From positions 1 through 7,801 of the forward strand of contig JAPLSR010000432.1 in NCBI GenBank assembly GCA_026398545.1: a DNA stretch of 7,801 bases, in the 5' to 3' direction. Origin of the DNA: Candidatus Sumerlaeota bacterium (lineage in GTDB: Bacteria > Sumerlaeota > Sumerlaeia > MWCT01). A program made the translations under genes and the position numbers. Below, one piece after another: positions 1-6,351 of the stretch. The first letter of the stretch is position 1. The number at the start of each line of letters is the position of its first letter. The notes beneath the pieces are model-generated. The model was not told where the DNA came from and did no database searches. It saw nothing but the letters and a program-made list of their open reading frames with translations.

Positions 1-97
1 ATTTGCTGAAGCTCCGCCTCATCCAGAAATACAATCCAATCAGACCGGCGATGCCCCAGAATGTGGAAAACCAGCGCAGGTCCATGCCTATCGGTTC
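1..97 (-). pseudogene. Out-of-frame continuation of GT39-type glycosyltransferase (partial)
   Basis: On the minus strand this stretch is open to the window edge and reads EPIGMDLRWFSTFWGIAGLI and onward through LYFWMRRSFSK. That matches the pattern following the first luminal loop in PMT/ArnT-like glycosyltransferases: an acidic residue, then LR, then a hydrophobic helix, then a basic turn. It lies one frame away from the N-terminal fragment at 88-330, which ends in a TAG at 88-90. Adding one base would fuse the two into a continuous protein, for example making the TTTT run at 103-106 five bases long. This is either a real frameshift (decaying gene) or a sequencing or assembly error. The rest of the gene lies left of the window. 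Confidence 0.6.
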
Positions 98-330
98 AGA
101 TATTTTACATAGATAATGTTGAAAGATGAAATCACCGATTGGGTGTAGCTCGCCCTTCTGATATCCCAAATCTCCCGCAGGCTGGATAATCTGGCAATGT
201 TATACGACAGAATTTCATCTGCCCAGTAATCTTCTTTATTGATGGTAAAATAATTAAATAGCAGGCATAAAAAACAGAGGATAATTAAAATAATGTAACT
301 GGAGAAATTGATGTTTCTCTGCTTATTCAT
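88..330 (-). CDS. N-terminal fragment of a PMT/ArnT-like (GT39-type) membrane glycosyltransferase
   Basis: The fragment encodes about 80 residues: a short basic N-terminus (MNKQRN), one strong hydrophobic helix (about residues 8-30), then a loop containing DYWADEILSYNIARL. A helix followed by a loop with an Asp-Glu pair is the signature start of GT-C enzymes of the PMT/ArnT type, where the acidic residue contributes to catalysis. Such enzymes move sugars from polyprenyl-phosphate donors to lipids or proteins outside the inner membrane. The frame stops at 88-90, far short of a normal 450-600 residues, and homology-like sequence resumes in another frame (see 1-97). The ATG at 330 was chosen; a TTG at 342 is also in frame, and neither has a clear ribosome-binding site. 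The gene is divergent from the membrane protein gene at 530. Confidence 0.6.
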   Translation of the reverse strand: MNKQRNINFSSYIILIILCFLCLLFNYFTINKEDYWADEILSYNIARLSSLREIWDIRRASYTQSVISSFNIIYVKYLNR

Positions 331-393
331 AATTGTAGCCAACAGACTCTGATAACGGGCTATTGATGAAATATTTCCTCATCTATTCTACCA

Positions 394-420
394 GTTATAT
401 CAATGAAAAATTAGTGTAAA
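394..420 (-). promoter_or_regulatory. Possible promoter for the leftward glycosyltransferase gene
   Basis: On the minus strand TTTACA (420-415) is followed after 15 bases by TATAAC (399-394), resembling sigma-70 -35 and -10 boxes. The spacer is two bases shorter than ideal and the region is AT-rich, so chance matches are expected. The position, 52-64 bases upstream of the first start codon, is suitable. Confidence 0.25.
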
Positions 421-431
421 CTAAATAAAAA

Positions 432-461
432 CTGGGATACTTATACCAATAAATATCCCAG
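432..461. promoter_or_regulatory. Perfect 8-bp inverted repeat in the divergent intergenic region
   Basis: CTGGGATA (432-439) and TATCCCAG (454-461) are exact reverse complements separated by 14 bases. The dyad sits in the gap between two divergently transcribed genes and just upstream, for the leftward gene, of the possible -35 box. That suits an operator for a dimeric regulator. A transcript hairpin is the alternative, but no U-run follows on either strand, so a standard terminator is unlikely. Confidence 0.45.
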
Positions 462-529
462 AGAAATTATCTTGAACTCTTCTCAAAAATACTTGAAAGG
501 AGTAAAAACATATAATAAATAATGATTTT

Positions 530-2011
530 ATGTCCCCGTTACAGAAGAAAATTTCGAGTTCATTTAAATGGGTTGGTCTCGGAGACGTTTCTCAACAGAA
601 GTGCATGGATAATCACACTCTCGAGGGATGGTTTAATTTGACAAGGTTCAAGGGGATAAACAATTCAGGAGATGGTGTCAGGATTATAGTCTGCGCCATT
701 CTGGGAGGTCTTTTGGGCGCTATTTTCTGGGGCCATTTGAGAAGAGCTGGATTAATACCATTCCACTCCAACTTTATAGTAGTGGCAGTGATGGTGGGAA
801 TGGTTTACTGGCTTCTTTGCTGGTTTCTGCTTTCATTCATACTTTCCGGGATTCTTCATGCCCCCTTCTCCCGGACAGCCTCATCCCTCTGGCCTGTTAT
901 AATCGGCGCGGGATTGGTTTTTGCTTACCCTGTCTCCTTTCCCGCACAGGATATGCCAGGGCTTTTCATCCTTGGAGTTTTTCTGATATTTATTGGCGTT
1001 ATCATTATTGGAATTTGGGAGCGTGGCATTTATCCCGCTTCCATCCTTTTTTACCTATTTATCGCCATTTTATTGACAACTCAATACCATAAAGCGTGTT
1101 ACTATCCCTATCCGGATAACCTGCAAGCAGTTATGAAGGGCACGGCACTAGGACCCTGGCGTTTTCGCATCCTGATACCATTACTCGTAAAGGCCACAAG
1201 AATCTGGATACGGGCTGATGCCAATAACATCATGTTCTTCTTCCGGATATTTATTTTAGTCATGGCATTCGTGGCAACGAAACGACTTGTGCGAAACTGG
1301 GTCAAACCAGAAATAGCCGCATTCACACCCGCACTATTTGTCATTTTGCTTCCTTCTTCTTTCGACATGAACATCAGCACGGATTTCCCAGAGATATTAT
1401 TTATGACCTTATATTTGCTGGCAATGCTGCGTGGTAGTAATCTTGGTTGTCTCCTTTTAATAATTGTCGGAACAATCAATAAAGAAAGTATGGTTTTCAT
1501 GAGCTTATGTTATTTAGTTTATCGCATGCTGGAAGAGAAAAGACATCAATGGATATCTATTTATTTATGGACCTTTGCTCAAGTTGCAGCATGGTTGGGC
1601 ACAAGGGCATTGATTTGGACATCTATCAGCGGGTCATGGAACTACGCATATGGATTCCATGAGAATTTGGGAAGTGTGGTGGAATATTTCCGATGGCTCA
1701 TAGGAAAGAACCGAACATATGAACCAAATTATTATTGGGAAACCACTGTGGTCCGGATTCGCCGGTTAACTATTTTCGGGGCAGGTTTGTGGGTCCTGAT
1801 AATTCTATTTTGGCGCAGACTTCCCCGATTTTTGGTTATTAATGGACTTGTGATTTTTCTCATTTATATCCTTGCAGTATTTGTGATGGGCTGCATAAAT
1901 GAGACTCGCATTTTTTATCCCCTGCTACCTTATCTTGTCTGCGGAATTCCAATCCTCCTTTCAGGGCAATCCCAAGATTCAGGAAGTAAGGAAGAACCAC
2001 ATAAAAAATGA
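530..2011 (+). CDS. Polytopic membrane protein, probably GT-C-fold glycosyltransferase-like
   Basis: This 493-residue protein has a polar N-terminal segment of about 48 residues followed by roughly 11-13 hydrophobic helices, at about 51-67, 81-108, 121-136, 144-162, 167-185, 234-250, 261-276, 285-312, 340-362, 412-428, 434-453 and 459-477. Loop motifs include PWRFRILIPLL (209-219), INKES (316-320) and NETRIFYPLLPYL (457-469). Similar spacing of a W-R-x-R-x-L-x-P-L-L loop, a K-E-S/T loop and a C-terminal E-x-R-x-F-x-P-L-x-P is seen in uncharacterised bacterial membrane proteins resembling GT-C enzymes. A role in surface glycan assembly is therefore plausible but unproven. The start is uncertain: an AGGAG at 498-502 lies 27 bases upstream, too far for the ATG at 530, and a second ATG at 605 (residue 26) is possible. 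The gene is AT-richer than those downstream. Confidence 0.75.
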   Translation: MSPLQKKISSSFKWVGLGDVSQQKCMDNHTLEGWFNLTRFKGINNSGDGVRIIVCAILGGLLGAIFWGHLRRAGLIPFHSNFIVVAVMVGMVYWLLCWFLLSFILSGILHAPFSRTASSLWPVIIGAGLVFAYPVSFPAQDMPGLFILGVFLIFIGVIIIGIWERGIYPASILFYLFIAILLTTQYHKACYYPYPDNLQAVMKGTALGPWRFRILIPLLVKATRIWIRADANNIMFFFRIFILVMAFVATKRLVRNWVKPEIAAFTPALFVILLPSSFDMNISTDFPEILFMTLYLLAMLRGSNLGCLLLIIVGTINKESMVFMSLCYLVYRMLEEKRHQWISIYLWTFAQVAAWLGTRALIWTSISGSWNYAYGFHENLGSVVEYFRWLIGKNRTYEPNYYWETTVVRIRRLTIFGAGLWVLIILFWRRLPRFLVINGLVIFLIYILAVFVMGCINETRIFYPLLPYLVCGIPILLSGQSQDSGSKEEPHKK

Positions 2012-2035
2012 TGAGAATTAATAATGAAATGAATT

Positions 2036-2040
2036 GAGGA
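2036..2040 (+). promoter_or_regulatory. Ribosome-binding site of the chorismate mutase gene
   Basis: GAGGA at 2036-2040 lies 5 bases before the ATG at 2046. This spacing favours that ATG over the overlapping TTG at 2034 and ATG at 2040. Confidence 0.6.
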
Positions 2041-2045
2041 TGCCT

Positions 2046-2753
2046 ATGGATAAGGAACTGAACCTTGAAGGGGCGCTGAGACCCGGACTGGATATACTCT
2101 CCAGCGAGATTGTCATTTCTCTCAAGAAAAGGTCGCGCTATAAGCAGAACCTCGAAATCTACCGCCCAGGGCTGGTCATCGGACATGATGACCTCTCGCT
2201 CCTTGAATATGAACTCGCCCGCATGGAAGAACTCCACGCCGAGCTCGGGCGCTATACCTACGCCAGCCAGGAGGCATTCACTGACGTCCGCCATGTCCCG
2301 CTCATCATCAGGCGCCAACCTCTCCCCTGCCCGATTTACAACTTCGCTACGAACTTCGGACCTGAGACCATCCGGTTTTATCTCGGATGGATTGAGACAT
2401 ACTGCCCCGCCGGCAGTGATTCTGACACATACGGCGAGACTGTTACAACGGATATTGCCGCTCTCCTGAATCTCTTTGAGCGCATAAATCTTGGCAAATA
2501 TGTGGCGGAATGCAAATATAAGGAGGAGCCGGAGCGCTACCGCAAAACGGGCGGCGACCCCGCAATCATCGAACGTCTCCTTGCGGACAGTGAGCGCGAG
2601 GCGAAGGTCGTCGAGATGGCGATGCGGATGGCGGAGCAATATGATTTTGACCCCGCCCAGGCGCAATATGTCTTCTATTGGCTCATCCGCATAACACTCC
2701 GAGTGGAGATTCAATACATCAAAAATCGCCTCGCCATCGAAAAGAGCGATTGA
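2046..2753 (+). CDS. Chorismate mutase, eukaryotic (AroQ-beta / yeast Aro7-like) type
   Basis: Converts chorismate to prephenate, the committed step to Phe and Tyr, in the cytoplasm. The 235-residue product matches the yeast Aro7 family, recalled from memory, along almost its whole length rather than the ~90-residue bacterial AroQ form. Residues 129-158 (YGETVTTDI, then FERINLGKYVAECKY) mirror yeast FGSVATRDI and SRRIHFGKFVAEAKF. Equivalents of the yeast active-site residues are present: R12 (Arg16), R146 (Arg157), K157 (Lys168), E185 (Glu198), T217 (Thr242) and E221 (Glu246). Asn194 appears as D181. The allosteric Arg75/Arg76 pair is G68/R69 and Ser142 is E131, so Trp/Tyr control may differ. 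Yeast Aro7 has 256 residues, so this looks complete. The gene starts 34 bases after the membrane protein gene and heads a run of four close genes. Confidence 0.88.
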   Translation: MDKELNLEGALRPGLDILSSEIVISLKKRSRYKQNLEIYRPGLVIGHDDLSLLEYELARMEELHAELGRYTYASQEAFTDVRHVPLIIRRQPLPCPIYNFATNFGPETIRFYLGWIETYCPAGSDSDTYGETVTTDIAALLNLFERINLGKYVAECKYKEEPERYRKTGGDPAIIERLLADSEREAKVVEMAMRMAEQYDFDPAQAQYVFYWLIRITLRVEIQYIKNRLAIEKSD

Positions 2754-2762
2754 GCGGGGCAT

Positions 2763-2767
2763 AGGAG
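2763..2767 (+). promoter_or_regulatory. Ribosome-binding site of the membrane-anchored hypothetical gene
   Basis: AGGAG at 2763-2767 lies 9 bases before the ATG at 2777 and supports that start. Confidence 0.6.
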
Positions 2768-2776
2768 AAAGAACTG

Positions 2777-3334
2777 ATGAAAGACCCAACCAACTTTATG
2801 ATACTGGGTTTCACGGGTTTTGTGATTTTTTTCTTCGGCGCTATCGTCTGGGTGGTCAGGAAAATCCGGGAGCGAAAAGAGGAAGAAAAAAGGGCGCTGG
2901 AAGAATTCCAGAAAGAGATGGAGAAAGATTTCTCACCGTCATCACCCACCGCCGCTGAAATCAACCCATTACAGCCAACTACGCCAGTGACAGAGGCGCC
3001 GCCGCCCCCGCAAGCGCCGGTTGTGTCGCCCGCGCCAACTGCCGCCCCCCAGCCCGCCCGGGCTGCCGTCGAGCGAGTCATCTCACGCCTGAGAGATGCG
3101 GGGCTCTTCATTTCCGATGAGGGTCCCTATATGCTTCTTGACCCCTCCGGCTCATCCGTCATGGTGCGTCTTGCAAAGAACAAGACCGCCCTTATTGTCC
3201 CCCGGTTCGAATCCGAGCATTTCATCATTCAGGCAATGAGGCGCTTTGATTATATCTTCCTCATCATTGGTGAGGAACGAACCATCGTCCTGAACAAGAT
3301 GGAAGACTACCTTGCAGACCGGTGGGAATTGTGA
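2777..3334 (+). CDS. Hypothetical single-pass membrane protein with Pro-rich linker and C-terminal domain
   Basis: I do not recognise this family. The 185-residue protein has one N-terminal transmembrane helix (about 7-27), then a highly charged Lys/Glu/Arg stretch (28-51) likely to form a helix or short coiled coil. Next come a Pro/Ala/Thr-rich flexible linker (52-94) and a compact C-terminal domain (95-185) with alternating hydrophobic strands (MLLDPSGSSVMVRLAKNKTALIV region, then FDYIFLIIGEERTIVL). The basic residues directly after the helix suggest the C-terminal part faces the cytoplasm. The gene begins 23 bases after the chorismate mutase stop and ends 9 bases before the radical SAM gene, so co-transcription is likely. 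A clear AGGAG supports the start. The strand-helix alternation of the C-terminal domain could suit a small nucleotide- or protein-binding fold, but nothing assigns a function. Confidence 0.8.
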   Translation: MKDPTNFMILGFTGFVIFFFGAIVWVVRKIRERKEEEKRALEEFQKEMEKDFSPSSPTAAEINPLQPTTPVTEAPPPPQAPVVSPAPTAAPQPARAAVERVISRLRDAGLFISDEGPYMLLDPSGSSVMVRLAKNKTALIVPRFESEHFIIQAMRRFDYIFLIIGEERTIVLNKMEDYLADRWEL

Positions 3335-3343
3335 CATTAATTC

Positions 3344-4468
3344 ATGATGGCGCTTAAGAATTTTCCAGAGCGTGTTCTGATTGAGAAGGGATGCGAAGGG
3401 CTGCCCTACACACAGGAAATCCTTTCCCGCCTGACCTGCCCGCGAGTGGAAATCATTTCAGACGTCAGGGCATATCTTAAACAAATCGTCCCCGCGCCGT
3501 CCTCCCTGTCTTCGGGCAAGCGCACCCTCCTCCTCATGAAAAATCGCGGGCGTTTTATAAAGAGATGTCCGGGCACACGCCATCATCTCTGCTGTCTTTA
3601 CCTTGTGCTCCATCACGCCGCCGGCTGCCCCCTTGACTGCTCCTATTGCATCCTTCAGGCTTATCTCAATAATCCTTACATTGTCTTTTATGTGAATGTT
3701 GAGGACATGCTCGCCGAATTGCGGGATGTTTTCAGCCGCGTGAGCGGAACCATCCTGCGCATCGGCACCGGCGAGTTCACAGACAGCCTTGCCCTCGAAC
3801 ACATCACACACACAACGCGCCTTCTTATGCCGCTCCTTGGACAATTCCCGAACGTGTTTCTCGAGTTGAAGACAAAAACGGCGGATATTGATTCGTTACT
3901 TGGCGGCGAGCCGCGCCGCCGGATAATCTTCTCATGGTCGCTGAATCCCGAAGCGGTTGTGCGGACGGAAGAAACCGGCACGGCGACGCTGGAGGAGCGC
4001 CTCGCCGCCGCGAGCAAGGCACAGTCCGCATCCGGCGGGCATCCAATTGCCTTTCACTTTGACCCGCTCCTTCGCTTTCCCGGATGGGAGGAGGCATACA
4101 CAGGAGTTGTAAGGTCTCTTGCGGATGCGGTTGACCTGTCCCGCATCCTCTGGGTAAGTATGGGGACGTTTCGCTTCCCACAATCGCTCAAACATATTAT
4201 GGAGGAGCGCTTCCCTCAAAACCGCCTGATTTATGATGAATTCATCAGGGGAGAGGATGGCAAGATGCGTTACTTCAAGCCGCTCCGGCGGGAAATGTAT
4301 GCACACGTCCTGAGGGCGCTGAGGTCGGTGCGCCCGGATGTGTTCACATATCTCTGCATGGAGCGGGATGATGTGTGGGATGAGGTATATGGGTTTCATC
4401 CGGAAAATAATTTGCGCCTGAAGAAGATGCTCGATGAGCGTTGTCTTGAGTCGCTTCTCTCACATTGA
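3344..4468 (+). CDS. Spore photoproduct lyase (SPL)-family radical SAM protein
   Basis: The 374-residue product carries the radical SAM cluster motif GCPLDCSYCILQAYLNNPYI at 94-113, with C95, C99 and C102 as ligands of a [4Fe-4S] cluster. GTGEFTDSLALEHITH (141-156) supplies a GE-type SAM-binding turn. The C-x3-C-x2-C followed by xLQ and a Pro-Tyr-Ile is typical of the SPL family. SPL proper repairs thymine spore photoproduct in Firmicutes spores. Aligning HITH here with HLTH of Bacillus SPL (from memory) puts no Cys at the Cys141 hydrogen-donor position; the equivalent is around E144. This may be a divergent member with another DNA or nucleotide substrate. Two adjacent ATGs (3344, 3347) can start it, and no clear Shine-Dalgarno is seen, suggesting coupling to the gene 9 bases upstream. 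The nucleosidase-like gene follows at once. Confidence 0.85.
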   Translation: MMALKNFPERVLIEKGCEGLPYTQEILSRLTCPRVEIISDVRAYLKQIVPAPSSLSSGKRTLLLMKNRGRFIKRCPGTRHHLCCLYLVLHHAAGCPLDCSYCILQAYLNNPYIVFYVNVEDMLAELRDVFSRVSGTILRIGTGEFTDSLALEHITHTTRLLMPLLGQFPNVFLELKTKTADIDSLLGGEPRRRIIFSWSLNPEAVVRTEETGTATLEERLAAASKAQSASGGHPIAFHFDPLLRFPGWEEAYTGVVRSLADAVDLSRILWVSMGTFRFPQSLKHIMEERFPQNRLIYDEFIRGEDGKMRYFKPLRREMYAHVLRALRSVRPDVFTYLCMERDDVWDEVYGFHPENNLRLKKMLDERCLESLLSH

Positions 4469-4470
4469 GG
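4466..4470 (+). promoter_or_regulatory. Ribosome-binding site overlapping the radical SAM gene stop
   Basis: TGAGG at 4466-4470 includes the TGA stop of the upstream gene and lies 9 bases before the ATG at 4480. It supports that start over the in-frame TTG at 4465 and suggests translational coupling. Confidence 0.55.
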
Positions 4471-4479
4471 AATAGACAA

Positions 4480-5202
4480 ATGTCTGAAAAAATAGATACA
4501 GGAATTGTGACCTCCCATCCATCGGAGACCCGCGCCGTCATCGCACTGCTTAAGGATGCGAGGAATAAATCCTTTTCCCTCTTCACTGGCGCCGCGGGAA
4601 TGCTTGAGGGACGCCGATGCGCCGTGATTGAATCAGGCATGGGGGGTAGTCGCGCCTTTATTGCCGCAAAGCAATTGCTGCCTGTTTTCCATCCCGCCTT
4701 GATTGTGGATTTCGGGGTGGCGGCGGCGGTGGGGTCTGACCTTGTTCCGGGGGATGTCGTGATTGCGCAAAAGGTGGTGGATGTTGCCCCTCTGATTGAG
4801 GCATGGAAACAGAATGACCCCTTTTTTCTCACGCCGCCACGCTTAACAATAGAGCCGCCCTTGAAAGAACTCACCGCCGCAATTCAGCCAGATGTGGCGA
4901 ACGAGATGAAGAAATGGCAGGGTCTCAAAACCGGCGTCATTGCCTCGGCGGATTTCTTTCTCCGCAGTTCGATTGTCCGCAATGAACTAGGGCGGCGCGG
5001 TGTGGACGCATTCTGTTATGAGTCATTTGCCATAGCGAAGGCGGCGGCTGAGGCGGCAACGCCGTGGTTATCTCTCCGCGGCATAAGCGACACAGGCGGC
5101 GAGGATGCGCTCGCCCGGTTCCATCGCTCACTGAACAAGGCTCTCACTTGCGCCAGAGACGCGCTGAGTCAAATGGTTGGGTATTGGTTTCGGAAAGTTT
5201 AA
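4480..5202 (+). CDS. MTA/SAH nucleosidase-family (PNP/UDP phosphorylase superfamily) protein
   Basis: The 240-residue length and motif order match 5'-methylthioadenosine/S-adenosylhomocysteine nucleosidase (MTAN) and relatives such as futalosine hydrolase, which cleave the N-glycosidic bond of adenosine derivatives. Visible landmarks are E16 (equivalent of E. coli Glu12), ESGMGGSRA (51-59), FGVAAAV then GDVVIAQKVVD (78-101), ASADFF (155-160), CYES with E181 (equivalent of Glu174), and GISDTGG with D204 (equivalent of the catalytic Asp197). The three acidic landmarks are kept. The usual Met before Glu174 is Tyr180, and the strand before the second Gly-rich loop reads FGVAAAV rather than the common TGxAGG, so substrate preference may differ. 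It follows the radical SAM gene by 11 bases. Radical SAM enzymes can release 5'-deoxyadenosine, a known MTAN substrate, which would explain the pairing; this is inference. Confidence 0.8.
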   Translation: MSEKIDTGIVTSHPSETRAVIALLKDARNKSFSLFTGAAGMLEGRRCAVIESGMGGSRAFIAAKQLLPVFHPALIVDFGVAAAVGSDLVPGDVVIAQKVVDVAPLIEAWKQNDPFFLTPPRLTIEPPLKELTAAIQPDVANEMKKWQGLKTGVIASADFFLRSSIVRNELGRRGVDAFCYESFAIAKAAAEAATPWLSLRGISDTGGEDALARFHRSLNKALTCARDALSQMVGYWFRKV

Positions 5203-5247
5203 CGCCGGCGAGTTTATATCAGCGGTGGACTTATCGTGATTCCCCGC

Positions 5248-6339
5248 TCACGCCAGCACACGACGCCCCATGACATACATCTTGCGAAAGGGCTCGCCGC
5301 CAAGGTCAAGGTCTCCCATGCGTGACTCTTTGACTCCTTCCCTTACGGTGGCGTGAATGAAGCGGTCGCCGCCGAGTGAAAGTCCCACATGGGTAATCTG
5401 TCCCTCATTACTCATGAAAAAGAGGAGGTCGCCCGGCAGGACATCGCTGAAATCCCCCAGCATGCCCACCTGATTCCCCACATTCACCTGCTGTGAGGAG
5501 TCCCGCGGGAGAAGTATGTTGTGAATATGGAACACCGTCTGAATGATGCCGGAACAATCTATACCCGCATGAGAGATACCTCCCCAGAGATAAGGCACGC
5601 TTGAATACATCCTCGCTTTCCTCAGAATGGATTTGATTAATTTGTGGCGGGCGGGTTCATAAATATGCACACTCCCGGATTCCGGCTTCAGGAACGAGCC
5701 ATCAAAAAGAATCAGGCGCCCTTTTATGTCACAGGCAATCTCGCTCCCCATCGGAATCAGGGTGTCACCAACTTTGATATCCCTGAGTACCCGTGCGCAC
5801 CGCCCGTTGAGCCATCTGAGGTAATCCTCCCTCGTCGCCGGCGCCAGCTCGGATTTGTGCACATAACCAAGGTAACCCGTCGGGTCGGCGCAAAAGTAAT
5901 AATCCCCTTTTGTGAAATAACAAAGAAGGAAGGAACCCGGAAAGATTTGTAAGACAATCCCATCGGTCTTTCTGGGGAAGGCGCGCATATTGACGCAGGG
6001 CAGGACAGTCTGCGCAAAACTCAATTTCTTCCTTGAGAGGATTTGAAGACGGGAGCGGATTTTGAGACGCCGCCGCACAACCAGGGGAATCTTTTCAATA
6101 CACCGCAAAAGCGCCCTTTCCTGCTGGGGAAAATGGACAAATCCCTTCAGGATGACTCCCTCCTCCGTCCTCGCTCCGTCGCCAAAGCTATGGCCCAGCC
6201 TTCGCAGCCGCTTCGGCGGAGCAGGCAGCGTCGGCGACTCTGCCTCCACGCAAAAGGCAAAGAACCGGCAATCCACGCGGGATGCCACAGTCCTGATACA
6301 ATCGTTCAATTCCATGGAAAGACGGTCAGCGGGTGACAA
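5248..6339 (-). CDS. NlpC/P60 (C40) cell-wall peptidase with SH3-like domains
   Basis: This 363-residue protein probably hydrolyses peptide bonds in peptidoglycan stems. The C-terminal NlpC/P60 domain (about 235-363) has YLWGGISHAGIDCSG with nucleophile C262, ITHVG with H317, and RFIHAT with H329, giving a plausible Cys-His-His triad. A first SH3b-like domain spans about 111-166, with a GYLGYVHKSEL end, and a second SH3-like segment about 168-230. The N-terminal ~100 residues resemble an accessory domain (RFFAFCVEAE, then VILKGFVHFPQQERALL) interrupted at 34-58 by the in-frame product of a 72-bp repeat. The start chosen is TTG at 6339, because AGGAG lies 7 bases before it at 6351-6347; ATG at 6315 is the alternative. 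No signal peptide is seen, which is odd for a wall enzyme, although some members act on recycled cytoplasmic peptides. It follows the GlcD-like gene by 28 bases. Confidence 0.85.
   Translation of the reverse strand: MSPADRLSMELNDCIRTVASRVDCRFFAFCVEAESPTLPAPPKRLRRLGHSFGDGARTEEGVILKGFVHFPQQERALLRCIEKIPLVVRRRLKIRSRLQILSRKKLSFAQTVLPCVNMRAFPRKTDGIVLQIFPGSFLLCYFTKGDYYFCADPTGYLGYVHKSELAPATREDYLRWLNGRCARVLRDIKVGDTLIPMGSEIACDIKGRLILFDGSFLKPESGSVHIYEPARHKLIKSILRKARMYSSVPYLWGGISHAGIDCSGIIQTVFHIHNILLPRDSSQQVNVGNQVGMLGDFSDVLPGDLLFFMSNEGQITHVGLSLGGDRFIHATVREGVKESRMGDLDLGGEPFRKMYVMGRRVLA
6168..6239 (-). repeat. 72-bp repeat, copy A, in frame inside the NlpC/P60 gene
   Basis: Matches copy B (6348-6419) at 66 of 72 bases without gaps, exactly 180 bases apart. 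It contains complementary ends GTCGCC (6178-6183) and GGCGAC (6233-6238) and a hairpin CCGC-TTCG-GCGG (6208-6219) with a UUCG-type tetraloop. Read on the minus strand in the peptidase frame it adds about 25 residues, including SPTLPAPPKRLRRLGHSFGD, rich in Pro and Arg and unlike the surrounding domain. Confidence 0.85.
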
Positions 6340-6346
6340 TCTTTTT

Positions 6347-6351
6347 CTCCT
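6347..6351 (-). promoter_or_regulatory. Ribosome-binding site of the NlpC/P60 gene at the edge of repeat copy B
   Basis: On the minus strand AGGAG (6351-6347) precedes TTG at 6339 by 7 bases, which decides that start. Four of its five bases belong to the end of repeat copy B. Confidence 0.6.

Noticed and set aside
511..516. TATAAT hexamer as a -10 box for the gene at 530
   Set aside because: The nearest -35-like TTGAAA (493-498) is only 12 bases away, and transcription from here would leave almost no leader or ribosome-binding site. The region is AT-rich enough for chance occurrence.
522..641. Short ORF starting at ATG 522, out of frame with the gene at 530
   Set aside because: It is 39 codons, has no good ribosome-binding site spacing, and lies wholly over the start of the membrane protein gene with no recognisable content.
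1860..2789. A 309-codon open frame on the minus strand
   Set aside because: It lies antisense to the chorismate mutase gene, whose plus-strand product has clear family residues and a ribosome-binding site. The antisense product shows no recognisable motifs.
5203..5247. Terminator between the convergent genes
   Set aside because: CGCCGGCG and an AGCGG/CCGCT pairing are visible, but the stems are short and no T-run follows on either strand.
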